64,000 nucleotides of DNA from positions 21,513,638-21,577,637 of the forward strand of contig OY540815.1 in the NCBI GenBank assembly GCA_961205875.1, written 5' to 3'. Below, in pieces: positions 35,100 through 44,574 of this stretch. This DNA is from Sialis fuliginosa (taxonomy: Eukaryota; Arthropoda; Insecta; Megaloptera; Sialidae). Position numbers and translations under genes: made by a program. How positions within the stretch are numbered: position 1 is the stretch's first letter; the number at the start of each line of letters is the position of its first letter. Below the pieces are notes generated by a model, which searched no databases, was not told the DNA's origin, and saw only the letters and a list, made by a program, of their open reading frames with translations.

Positions 35100-35495
35100 C
35101 AGTCGCCTGCAGAACTCGTCTGGCACCCTAAAGGCTAGAATCGCTTGCAACAGATTTCAAATTTAAAGACATACATCATCGGTTATCTTTTTCTATCAAG
35201 TTTAATATATTTAAATACTAAAATTCGGAATATCAAATATTTATTGCCACAAAATTTACGTATACAATTTTCAATAGATTATGTAGATAATAATTTAATT
35301 GCACAAATATATATGAGTACCTATTATAAACGAAGAGTAGTTCTTTATCTAGCAAATGAATTTCAAAATATCTGTCTTTGTTTGATACATGGAGAAATGA
35401 TTTAAATATTATAATTGCACAAATGGGAGGAGCCTACTAAGTTTGTGATAAACGAAAATGAATACAAACTGCAAGACCATTAATGCAGGCGACTG
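35100..35495 (+). mobile_element. Family G miniature Tc1/mariner-type element, copy 3
   Basis: Ends CAGTCGCCTGCA and TGCAGGCGACTG sit between TA dinucleotides, total 396 bp. An 86-codon frame from a TTG at 35145 runs to 35405. The equivalent frame is stopped in both other copies (CCATAA in copy 1, ATTTAA in copy 2), so it is not a conserved gene. Confidence 0.85.
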
Positions 35496-36214
35496 TACAT
35501 ATAGGGCAGCGACCACATGAAAGAGTTCCCACAGTTTGAGATACTCTGTTTTACTGTTTTATTCCTAACATAAGAGTTTCATAAAAATACAAGTAATCTA
35601 CATGTCAAGAAAACATTCTTAACAGCAAACTCATAAACTTTTTAAACATATATTTATAACGTGTACATAGAAATCGTTTTTCTCACTGATTTCAATCTTA
35701 AAAAAAATACTAATTTAAAGTCAACTAGAAAATTTGTATTCATACTCATTGAAACACATTTTAAAATTATTTAAATAAATAAATATTGTATCATTATACG
35801 TTATTTTGATCAACATGTTGACATGATAAATAATTTTAATTAAAATTATTTTTAACGTATCCTCTAATATTGTAATTAAAAAAATAGTAATTAAAATGTT
35901 AAAAACTAGAAAGTTTATTTTATTTAATTTAATACAAGCAAAAAAAAATATAATGTAATGCAAATTTTTTTATAGTTTGTTTGTATTGTTATTTTTACAA
36001 AATACACAGTAAAATTCATTATAGTTTTTAATACAATTTTATTATTATTTTGTGTTTGCTCGCAGTTCGTGACTGCTTTTATGTTACAAAGAAAATTAAA
36101 AATGTTTGGGTTCTGTTTACGTAGACTTATGGCCTGCAAAACATTAATAAATGATTTGCCCTTTACAGCATCCAATTTGGTCTTTTGGTTTAGGAAATAA
36201 CTTGAAATATACAT
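35496..36214. other. Unassigned AT-rich DNA
   Basis: Very AT-rich. Long open frames on the minus strand (35721-35963 and 35924-36214) are rich in Ile, Asn, Lys and Phe, as expected of random AT-rich sequence. No domain is visible. Confidence 0.5.
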
Positions 36215-36500
36215 ACGAGAACATATTATTCGCGCGGTGACCGTGTCGCGGCGTGCGGTAAGGAGGGAGCGATGCGTTCCTTACGGTGAACGTCAGTTGG
36301 TTATTTTGTTTTCAATAATTAACTTTTAAATTTAAACAGAACAAAAATTATTTCTACTTTTTGTTCTGATTCGTTTTTGTTAGGTAGGTAATTTAAGTGT
36401 TGTTTGGTTTTTGTACTTAATTCATCTATATTTTAAAAAAATCCTAAATAATAATTTCGTAGTCCACGCGAGCGAAGCCGCGCGGGTCTAGCTAGTAAAT
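36215..36500 (+). mobile_element. Interspersed retroelement-like repeat with GC-rich 5' and 3' ends
   Basis: The start TTCGCGCGGTGACCGTGTCG and the end CCACGCGAGCGAAGCCGCGC-GGGTCTAGCTAGTAA frame an AT-rich middle. The end has the GCGAAGCCGCG...GCTAGT form I associate with SINE or RTE-type 3' ends in Lepidoptera and other insects. A hairpin GTAAGGA...TTCCTTAC lies at 36258-36284. The middle (TTCAATAATTAACTTTTAAA) recurs at about 50800-50830. The family name is inference. Confidence 0.45.
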
Positions 36501-37579
36501 ATATGACATTAAACTGCAAGTGTACATTACTTGGAATAAAAGTATATGAATATTATAACGAATAGCTAAGAAAATACCAGTTCATAAAAAAATCATTAGG
36601 TATTCACAAATGGGATCATATATAAATATTTTAAAGATTCGCAGAGAGAAAATTCTGGTCCACTCAAAATTATGGAACGATGTCATCGTGATTATCATCA
36701 AAAGATGTTTTTTCTGTTCCCTTTTATAAAAGACACACCTGTTTCTAATTCCCTAATGGATTGTCATCACAAAGGACATAGAAGACATTGTCTATATTAA
36801 AGCTGAACAATCGGGAGTTTAACAAGCACAGTCTGATATCCTGCGTGTGTCACAATGGCTCTGTATTGAGCGGTTAGAATGTGAATGCACGAGTAAAACG
36901 ATTGAAAAGAAAAAGGAATAGTTTTTGATGAAAGAATCTTTACTCTTGTGATAATGTTTTCGTCGCATTGGGATGGTCTTTTCAAACAGATTTAATATTA
37001 AGTCGAACATAAATTTAAACTCGTTGTTTTCAATATTTTACTTTGAAATATTCTCTTTTAGTATTTCAAACACCTGACATATTTTATATTTTGATTGTGT
37101 GAATTTATAAAATTATAAAAAAGTACATAAAAATATTTATATTATATATAAATATATACAACATTTTCCTTTTTTATGTTTTATTTGTTTTTTTTTCATT
37201 TTTAATGCGTATGAAAAATTTTCTCGTATTCTTTATGTACATACCTAATATTTAAAAATTTTACACTTGCACACAAATGTAACGAAACAAAAATTATGTT
37301 GTTTGTTGGATTAATTAAACTAAAAAGTATTTTTCTGAAAGGTTTGAAATTATGTTAAGCCCTTTAATTTCAAATTTTTACCTGGAAGTATCATCAGCCC
37401 TAAATATTTCTAATTATAAATTTTCAGTATTGTATAATTTTAGTTTTCAACATTGTATGTATAGTAAATTTTATATGTTTCAGCATTTCCATATTGCAAT
37501 ATGAGTTATTCAAAATCAAAACGACTGATTGTGAGTTATAATAACTTATTATTCATAAGTATACTTTACACCCAAGAGA
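36501..37579. other. Unique DNA with a candidate regulatory block at 36640-37010
   Basis: 36640-37010 is less AT-biased and contains TAATGGATTGTC, TCACAAAGGAC, GAACAATCGGG and CACAATGG, which resemble Hox/Pbx, TCF and Sox sites. Such short words occur by chance often, so this is only a pointer. The remainder is AT-rich and featureless. Overlapping minus-strand frames at 36797-37010 are not convincing. Confidence 0.3.
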
Positions 37580-38162
37580 TTAATATGTCAATTTTAAAAA
37601 AAAATGACGATCTTTTAAAGCAAATTGAGATAAATCTTCGTAAGGGAATATTTTACAACAAACGTTGTAGACTTGTATTATATGAAACTGATTCTCTATA
37701 AAAAAGATTCTATTAAATTTTCACATAACATGTATCGTTCTTGAGATATCTTGAAAACAAAAAATATTTTGGGATGTCTGACCCAACCATCCAACCAAGT
37801 TTCATTAATATCGGTACAGTAGTTCATGAGTTATGCGTGTGACAATGATTCAGGAGACAGACAGACAGACAGGAAACGAAAAGTGTTTGTCTTGACCTGA
37901 AACGGAAAGATCAATTTAAATTTTAAAAATTTTCAAGCTTCTCGTATCTTCGATATTTCGAGGAAGCAAAATACAAAAAGATTATTTTTAGGTAAGAAAT
38001 GTAATAAAAATTAGCAACGAAATCGTAGCCAAGGAAAGATCAATTTAAATTTTTAAAATTTTCAAGCTTCTCGTATCTTCGATATTACGTGGAAGCAAAA
38101 TACAAAAAGATTATTTTTAGGTAAGAAATGTAATAAAAATTAGCAACGAAATCGTAGCCAAG
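37580..38162 (+). mobile_element. Family B (Helentron-like), copy 7, with a duplicated 3' junction
   Basis: The B part runs from TTAATATGTCAATTTTAAAA to the terminal hairpin. A unit beginning GGAAAGATCAATTTAAAT at 37904, containing the hairpin region plus flank ending CGAAATCGTAGCCAA, is repeated at 38033. The two copies are 129-130 bp long and nearly identical. The architecture matches the much larger array at 17065-18946. Confidence 0.8.
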
Positions 38163-38446
38163 GGTGGGTAGGGTAGGTATTGTGGCGGGGAATACCCCGT
38201 ATGCAATTTAATTATTTAATAAATAACAAACCACTTGGCTGTTGCCGAACGCCGATGTCTAAAAGAAAAAAAAAACATATATAAAGACGGAGTAGGATAG
38301 AATAGCTTAGGTTTAATAATTTTACCGGGCTCCTTGCTCACAAGAGACGGCCGTTGCTACGTGACGGGCATATCGCACAAAGCCTACGCGATCACAGAGT
38401 GGCAACAGTGCTAGCAACGCTGCCGCGTCAGGTAGCGTCTGTTTAA
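38163..38446. other. Unique DNA, GC-richer at 38325-38445
   Basis: TTACCGGGCTCCTTGCTCAC, GAGACGGCCGTTGCTACGTG and AACGCTGCCGCGTCAGGTAG mark a CpG-rich block with no open frame of note and no match in the window. It may belong to the hAT-like element whose end lies at 38447. Confidence 0.35.
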
Positions 38447-38465
38447 CAGCGGTTCTCAAACAATT
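38447..38465 (+). mobile_element. hAT-like terminal motif interrupted by a family F insertion
   Basis: CAGCGGTTCTCAAACAATT has the form of a hAT terminal repeat and closely resembles 3578 (CAGCGGTTCTTAAACTT). It is cut off immediately by the start of family F copy 4. Confidence 0.4.
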
Positions 38466-38905
38466 GGGATGATGCCAGTAACAAAGTATCACTGAAATTA
38501 TGATTTTAAATAATGAAATAAGTTAAAAAAATTCTAAAAAATGTATTTATTTTTATATTAATATGATTTTTGTTAAAATAAAAACGCAAAATACAGCAAT
38601 CCGCCATGTTAGATAAAACACCAGACGTCACGGCTAAGTAAACGTCATTTTTGTTTCATTAATATCTGCACTGTTTATAAATTATTTTGTGGTTTTAAAT
38701 TTTATCAATTTGCTCTGTTTTGTATTACCAAAAGTAAAACCGAGAAACATTAGCGATGGAACAAGGATTTATTATAGTTGACAAGGAGTGTTTACATAGG
38801 TGTGACGTCAAAAATGCACCATGGCACTTGCGAGCGTTTTGGCGTCAAATTCAAAATTAGTTTTAAAAGGGTCAATTTTTGTGATCAAACTTTTATTTTC
38901 TTCAC
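38466..38905 (-). mobile_element. Family F element, copy 4 (3'-truncated)
   Basis: It starts at GATGATGCCAGTAACAAAG and follows the family to TTTTATTTTCTTCACA, where homology stops before the distal inverted repeat. TGACGTCA lies at 38803-38810. The open frame at 38821-39042 straddles its edge and is not a gene. Confidence 0.75.
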
Positions 38906-39444
38906 AAAAAAAAACTAGAGTTACACACTTAAATAAACTCCTAAACATACTGATATTAATTAGTAACGCCCCAATGTCTGTAGATAAAATATTTCAAAAT
39001 GAAAATCCGATGAAAATATCTGGTAAACTATTTTATCATTGAAAATAAATTATATTGAAAATTTAAATTATTTGATATTATTTACAGACAAAAAACTCAA
39101 CATTCATTTTGTTTACCACTGGCACTTCGGATGTAGAGAATTACATCAAGTTCAGGTTTGTTTGTGTTTGTGAAATGTAGCGGTTATGAAATTTTAAGAT
39201 TTATATTATTTTATTCTTTTTCGTTTACTCCAGTTGCTCGGAAAATTTTTATGTTTATTTATTTTATGGCATAGGTATGTATTGTAAGATTTGGAAGATT
39301 GTATCAGCGGAAGATAATATATTATTATTGATATTACAAATGTTTCATTACATATTACAGCGTTCTTTTTTTTTTAAATTATTTTTATATATAAATCCTT
39401 ATATGTACAATATTTCTATCGCATCATTATTTAAATAAATTCTA
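38906..39444. other. Unassigned AT-rich DNA
   Basis: No gene or repeat is recognisable. Confidence 0.45.
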
Positions 39445-39797
39445 ATGCCCGGTATTATAAAGAATTTGCTTGAGTGCAAATGCAAATTAACTTCCAGCTA
39501 ACGCTAACTACTAGGTATCAAATTGTTATGAAATTTCTCGATATTTTAAAGCAGTAGTATTAAATGTATAGTAATGTAAATGTTATGCATTTTATGAGAT
39601 ACACTTGACAGCACTTATTTTAAGTCACTGATTGTACTTATCGCGCATGCGTCAAAGTTATCATATGTACGGATTTCATTCGCTACATTTATGAGTGTGT
39701 TGTCATTTATATTTAATACCTAGCAGATAGCGTTTCTGCAAGCTTATTTGCATTTGCACTCTTAAAAATAACTTCTTTTAATATTTGATATAACATG
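39445..39797 (+). mobile_element. Element family J, copy 1, with octamer-bearing inverted repeats
   Basis: The left end ATGCCCGGTATTATAAAG continues into GAGTGCAAATGCAAATTAAC. The right end has the inverse ATTTGCATTTGCACTC and finishes TATAACATGCCC. The inverted repeats span about 75 bp with gaps. Copy 2 lies reversed at 50515-50791. Nothing is encoded. Confidence 0.65.
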
Positions 39798-40082
39798 CCC
39801 AGGAAAAATTTTAGATCTGAAATGATCAATTCAGATCCTTGATAGATCTGTTTTTTGAGACAAAATATATTTGTTTACTGGTTTTTGATCTGTGGAGACC
39901 TGCAAAGATCTATGAAGATCGTTATTACATTGAAAATTCATTAATTTTCAACATTTGAATCTCTATCACGATCTACAACGATCTTTAGAGATCATTGTAA
40001 ATCGTTGTAGATCTTTTCAAGTCTCCACAGATCAAAAACCAGTGAAAAAATATGAGTTTGTCTCAAAATTTTTCCCCGGGTA
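39798..40082. mobile_element. Element family K, copy 1, GATC-dense foldback
   Basis: Ends CCCAGGAAAAATTTTAGATC and AAAATTTTTCCCCGGG are inverted repeats. The arms (TTTGATCTGTGGAGAC and GTCTCCACAGATCAAA) pair deep into the element. GATC occurs twelve times in 285 bp, often as AGATCT. A second copy is at 51810. The 76-codon frame at 39955-40185 only reflects the repeat. Confidence 0.65.
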
Positions 40083-41028
40083 TTTTTATAACACATCAAG
40101 TTACAAGAATTATGTAGGTACCTACTTATTTGCAATACCTAAAGACTATTTGCAAATCCAATCTCATCTGAAACATTACTATTAAGCTGTTACATTCAGA
40201 ACGCAGTAAATCTAAAGTATACCGACATATTTAGTGTCATGTACCTTATAGAGTAATATGTTTCCCAATATAAAAAAAGCACTAGCAGAATTTTCAATTT
40301 AAAGTAGCAATAGTATGTTATATATATGTATTTCTGCAACTGTATACCGAGCCAAGAACAATTACAATTTAGAGATTGCGTCTAGTTTATCTGGCCGCAG
40401 CAGTAAACCTGGCGCACTAACAGCAGAAAGCTTTTGTGTGTGAGGGGGAAGGGGTCATAAATCGGTACAGTACCATGAAATACGTCCAAATTACATCTTC
40501 AATTTATGTAATGGTTTCGTGGCCGACCGCGAACTTGAGACGTGTACAAATCACGAGTTGATGTTGAGGAATATGCAGATCGAGTTGGCTGGGTAAATAC
40601 TAAAACAATTGGCTATTTTATATTTTTTTCTTAGACGAGGAAAGATAAAGGACAAATAACACATTACCTAGCGTTGTTACCATATCGCACCACGAGTCAT
40701 TGACGTATCATTCAGATTTTAAAATAAATACCAATTGTTTTCAATTATAAAATTAATTAATTGTCTTTAAAAGTAATTCAGTGATAATTGATTAACAGAG
40801 AAATATCTATTTGGAACTATACATACTAAATTCAATTGTAATTTAAAGCATATTTGCATATTATAAATTTTCCACTGACGCCTCTGGGATAATATGCGAT
40901 TTTGACAGTTAAAAAAAGATGGCCGACGACAAATTTTGGTAACAGTTTCATATACGGACTGGCATTGGTTGTTATGTATCCATAGTCTTTCCTAATCTAA
41001 GATTTTTTTAATCATCCAAGTTTATTAA
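40083..41028. other. Unassigned DNA, GC-richer at 40380-40600
   Basis: The stretch TATCTGGCCGCAGCAGTAAA through TCGTGGCCGACCGCGAACTT (40385-40540) is less AT-rich and unique to this place. No gene structure is supported. Confidence 0.35.
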
Positions 41029-41525
41029 GGCGGCTATTACACTATCAAAGAAATATGATAAAATTTCTTTGATCAAAGAAATATGACAGTGTAATAAGTC
41101 AACTTTTATAATATTTACCTTAATAATATTTCTATGATCATAGTTAATGACAGTCTCTTATATTTGATCAAATGTTTTTTGACAGATAAATCAAAATGGC
41201 GACTGCCAAGTTATTACTGACAGTTACAGTTAATATATTAATATCAATATAATCCAGCTATTATATGATAATCTTCTTATTGATTATAAAAACTGCAATA
41301 CATAGTTGTAAATTCAAACCTTGATCGTGTCAACTGACGAACATCCACACATTGATTATCAAAATGGACCAAAAAAGAAGAAAATATCCCTAGATAATAC
41401 TAAGAAAATATTATCAAATATTTTATGTAGTGTAATAGAACAAAATCTCATATTTTATCAAAGAAATATGATCAAATCTTTGTCAAAGATCTTTGACATA
41501 TTTATTTGATAGTGTAATAGCCGTC
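41029..41525 (+). mobile_element. Element M, PIF/Harbinger-like miniature element
   Basis: The left end GGCGGCTATTACACTATCAA and right end TTGATAGTGTAATAGCCGTC form a terminal inverted repeat of about 20 bp with one mismatch. TAA flanks both sides (41026-41028 and 41526-41528), as expected for the 3-bp target duplication of PIF/Harbinger elements. Subterminal ATCAAAGAAATATGA words repeat several times. Length is 497 bp with no transposase. The 62-codon frame at 41321-41509 is repeat-derived. Confidence 0.75.
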
Positions 41526-42142
41526 TAAGGTAGTTCTCGTGCTACAGTACTATCAAAAAGTTACGCTCATTATACCATGGTAAAATATCGAAAATAATTG
41601 CGTTGCTACAGAGAATTTTTGATCGAGTCTATACCCAAAGCCGTCTATTGTTGTATTAGTACGTATAAGGGTAGTTTTCTTTATTTTATGACTAAACGCT
41701 TCGACAGATTTTGATAATAAAACTACCAAACAGCAAAGGGTTATTATTCTGATATGTGATAAAAAATGCAAAATGATTGACCGTTTTGTTTTTGAAATAC
41801 AATTGTATTTCAAAAACAAAACGGTCAATCATTTGGAATTTTTTATCACATATCAGAATTATAAGCCTTTACTGTTTGACAGTTTTTTTATCAAAATCTA
41901 TCGGAAGATTTTAGTCATGAGAATGGACATAATACGTACAAAAGTGGCAAATTTTGATGATAATTATCTCGTGTTTAAAACGGTCGATCTCTTTAAAATT
42001 TCACGTTTGGATAGATATCATTATTCTTTTTATGCTTTGAATTTTTTTAAAAATTCTATCGAAATGACGTTTGCACGAGAACTACCTTAAACTATACTAT
42101 AGTTTAATAACCTTGATCCATTAGTACATGTAGTCGTGCTTA
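41526..42142 (+). mobile_element. Family E palindromic foldback, copy 1
   Basis: Outer ends TAAGGTAGTTCTCGTGC (41526) and GCACGAGAACTACCTTA (about 42074-42090) are perfect inverses. The centre, 41771-41834, is a 64-bp perfect palindrome without spacer. The arms are well paired near the centre and diverge outward. A tail to 42142 (ATACTATAGTTTAATAACC) is shared with copy 2 at 44580-44630. Frames on both strands (41553-41828, 41773-42090) follow from the symmetry. Confidence 0.75.
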
Positions 42143-42147
42143 GTAGT

Positions 42148-42569
42148 AAGATTCTAAAAAATGTATTTATTTTTATATTAAAAGCGAGATTAATTTTTGT
42201 TAAAATAAAAACGCAAAATACAGCAATCCGCCATGTTTGATAAAACACCAGTCAGAGTGGATGACGTCACGGTTACGTAAACGTCATTTTTGTTTCATTA
42301 ATATCTGCACTGTTTATAAATCTGTTTAATTATCAATATGCTCAGTTTTGTATTACCAAAAGTAAAACCGAAAAACATTAGCGATGGAACCAGGATTTAT
42401 TATAGTTGACAAGGAGTGTTTACATAGGCGTGACGTCAAAAATGCACCATGCCCCTGCGAGCGTTTTGGCGTCAAATTTAAAATTAGTTTTAAAAGGGTC
42501 AATTTTTATGATTAAACCTTTATTTTCTGCAGAAATAAGCATTTTTTTGGAAATAAAGACACGTAAATT
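42148..42569 (-). mobile_element. Family F element, copy 5 (both ends truncated)
   Basis: Homology begins at ATTCTAAAAAATGTATTTAT and stops near AAAGACACGTAA, so both CATGATGCC ends are missing. TGACGTCA occurs at 42262-42269 and 42431-42438. It starts a few bases after family E copy 1. Confidence 0.75.
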
Positions 42570-42599
42570 ATTTAACTATTAAACTAAAAATATACACCT

Positions 42600-42665
42600 T
42601 AACCACAATAAAACAATGTCACTCGACACGTGTTTCGACTTCACAATAAGTCCTCATCAGGATTA
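42600..42665 (-). ncRNA. Hammerhead-like motif, probably within an old retroelement
   Basis: On the minus strand CTGATGA (42654-42660) is followed by one G and then by GACTT...AAGTC, a perfect 5-bp stem with a short loop. It is closed by GAAAC (42631-42635) and then ACGTGTCG. This is the layout of the conserved hammerhead core and stem II, but there is one unpaired base between CTGATGA and the stem, which a canonical hammerhead lacks. Self-cleavage is therefore unproven. Confidence 0.3.
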
Positions 42666-43447
42666 TGATACGTTGAAAAGTTACACGCTAATTGTAATCA
42701 GTAGTGTAATAATTTCTAGTATAAATATTTTAATAATGACTATGTACATCTTCCATCTTGAAACTTCTTCATCAAAGTTGGAAACAAAATAAAAGGCCAG
42801 CAAGTCTTGAATAAATTAATATCAATGGTTGCAAGAAGCTGTGCATCGTATGTATGTGTGTTTGTATGTGTATGTACTCTTACCTAGAACATATTAATTA
42901 CGGCGTCTAATTGCGAATCCGTGTTGTGTCTAATTAGCGCGTGGATGGCAGCACCCGCGGGCCGCACTGAGGCACGCGCTGGGGGCCGCCAAGCGGACGG
43001 AGATGTGGGTAAAGTTATGTGCAGTAAAGTCGGATAAGAGCTTCTAGACATAAGTGAGTGGCTCAGTTGACAGTGTGACTAAATCCAGTTTTTGTAAATT
43101 TTGCTCATGATCACGCACGCTCACGAATCTTATTTTTTAATCATGCACGACGGGTCGTGCTCGTGACACGATTTAATATACTTATAGTTAATTAATTAAT
43201 ATACGTGCAATATATTATGTTTATATATTTTATATTTTTATTATTTCTTCTAAACTGCTTTTCTAGTGCAATTAATAGCAAACATAAAAATAATATAAAT
43301 AATAAATCTGAAGTTTTTTGGTGTTATGGTAAAGTTGGCAATACTGACCATGTGAAAATGTTTCTTCTTAAAATGACATTTATTTTTTCTACCGTACTTC
43401 TAATGTAAAAATTCGTTTTAAAATGTTTAGATATTAAAAATAATAAT
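42666..43447. other. Unique DNA including the most GC-rich island of the window (42900-43020)
   Basis: 42930-43010 is very CpG-rich. An ATG at 42945 opens a frame rich in Ala, Gly and Arg that runs to a good splice-donor-like G|GTAAAG at 43008/43009. Read without splicing the frame stops after 31 codons. TCTAATTGCG and TCTAATTAGCG just upstream resemble homeodomain sites. At 43145-43160 GCACGACGGGTCGTGC is a hairpin. This could be a first exon, a regulatory element, or neither. Confidence 0.25.
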
Positions 43448-44128
43448 AAGTTTAATATGTCAAAGTAAATATCAATTTAAAAACAAATGGAGATTTTTAA
43501 AATAGGAAATTGAATCTCTACAAAAATGATTCTATAAAATTTTCACGTAACATGTGTCGTTCTTGAGATATCTTGAAAAAAATAATTATTTTGGGATATC
43601 ACCCCTCCCCCTTACACACGATTTTGAAATGGGATCATCCTCAAGCCATACCCAACCATTCAACCAAGTTTCATTAATATCGGTTCAGTGGTTCATGAGT
43701 TATGCGTGTGACAAGGATTTAAGGGACAGACACACACACAGACAGACAGACACGATTTTGAAATGGGATCATCCTCAAGCCAGACCCAACCATTCATCCA
43801 AGTTTCGTTAATATCGGTTCATTGGTTCATGAGTTATGCGTGTGACAAGGATTTAAGGGACAGACGCACACACAGACAGACAGACACGATTTTGAAATGG
43901 GATCATCCTCAAGCCATACCCAACCATTCAACTAAGTTTCCTTAATATCGGTTCAGTGGTTCATGAGTTATGCGTGTGACAAGGATTTAAGGGACAGACA
44001 CACACACAGACAGACAGACACGAAACGAAAAGTGTTTGGCTTGATCTGAAAACGAAAAAATCAATTTAAAATTTTGAAATCGATCACAAAGCTTCTCGTA
44101 TCTTCAATATTGCGAGGAAGTAATATTG
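43448..44128 (+). mobile_element. Family B (Helentron-like), copy 8, with internal 134-bp triplication
   Basis: The copy starts at TTAATATGTCAAAGTAAATA and ends at the hairpin near TTCAATATTGCGAGGAAG. A segment from ACACGATTTTGAAATGGGAT through the CAGACAGACAG microsatellite is present three times in tandem, with anchors at 43620, 43754 and 43888, a period of 134 bp. Units are nearly identical. The overlapping frames at 43554-43811 and 43763-43945 are products of this triplication. Confidence 0.85.
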
Positions 44129-44574
44129 ATTTGCGATTTGAATTTAATTACATTATAAAATATTTCGTCAATCTAAGATTTTATAGTGATAATTAAAATT
44201 TTGATACAGCGTCGCTTTAAATAAATTAAAAGCATCATGGGCATTGTTACAGTTACAATATATCACAACTCTGTTTTAAACCGGACACCTGTATACGCAT
44301 ATAGATGATATACACAGCCACCAAATAAAGTTTTTTAACGGTGTAGTTCCCACACACTGTACGTGTTCAAACAGGGACGACCCTTGAGACGGGTAATTTG
44401 TGGTTGCGAGAGCGACTGTTAATTAACAAGCACGGGGTCTTTGTTTGGGTTCGCGTACACAGCTCGTCATACACTTGATTTGTGGATGTTGGCAATTTCT
44501 TTACAAATATACTCATCTTCTTCAAAGTAACCATCAACTTTTGCATCTAGGAATATTTATACTTATTGTTAGTT
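44129..44574. other. Unique DNA, GC-richer at 44335-44480
   Basis: CACACACTGTACGTGTTCAA, GGGACGACCCTTGAGACGGG and GGTTCGCGTACACAGCTCGT lie in a less AT-rich block. No coding frame or repeat match was found. Confidence 0.35.

Noticed and set aside
35145-35405. 86-codon frame in family G copy 3
   Set aside because: Stops interrupt the same frame in copies 1 and 2, and it lacks an ATG start.
35721-36214. Two minus-strand frames of 80 and 96 codons
   Set aside because: Composition is that of random very AT-rich DNA (Ile, Asn, Lys, Phe), with no membrane or domain pattern distinct from that bias.
41773-42090. 105-codon frame, with a 91-codon frame on the other strand
   Set aside because: Both are consequences of the family E palindrome, and the sister copy does not preserve them.
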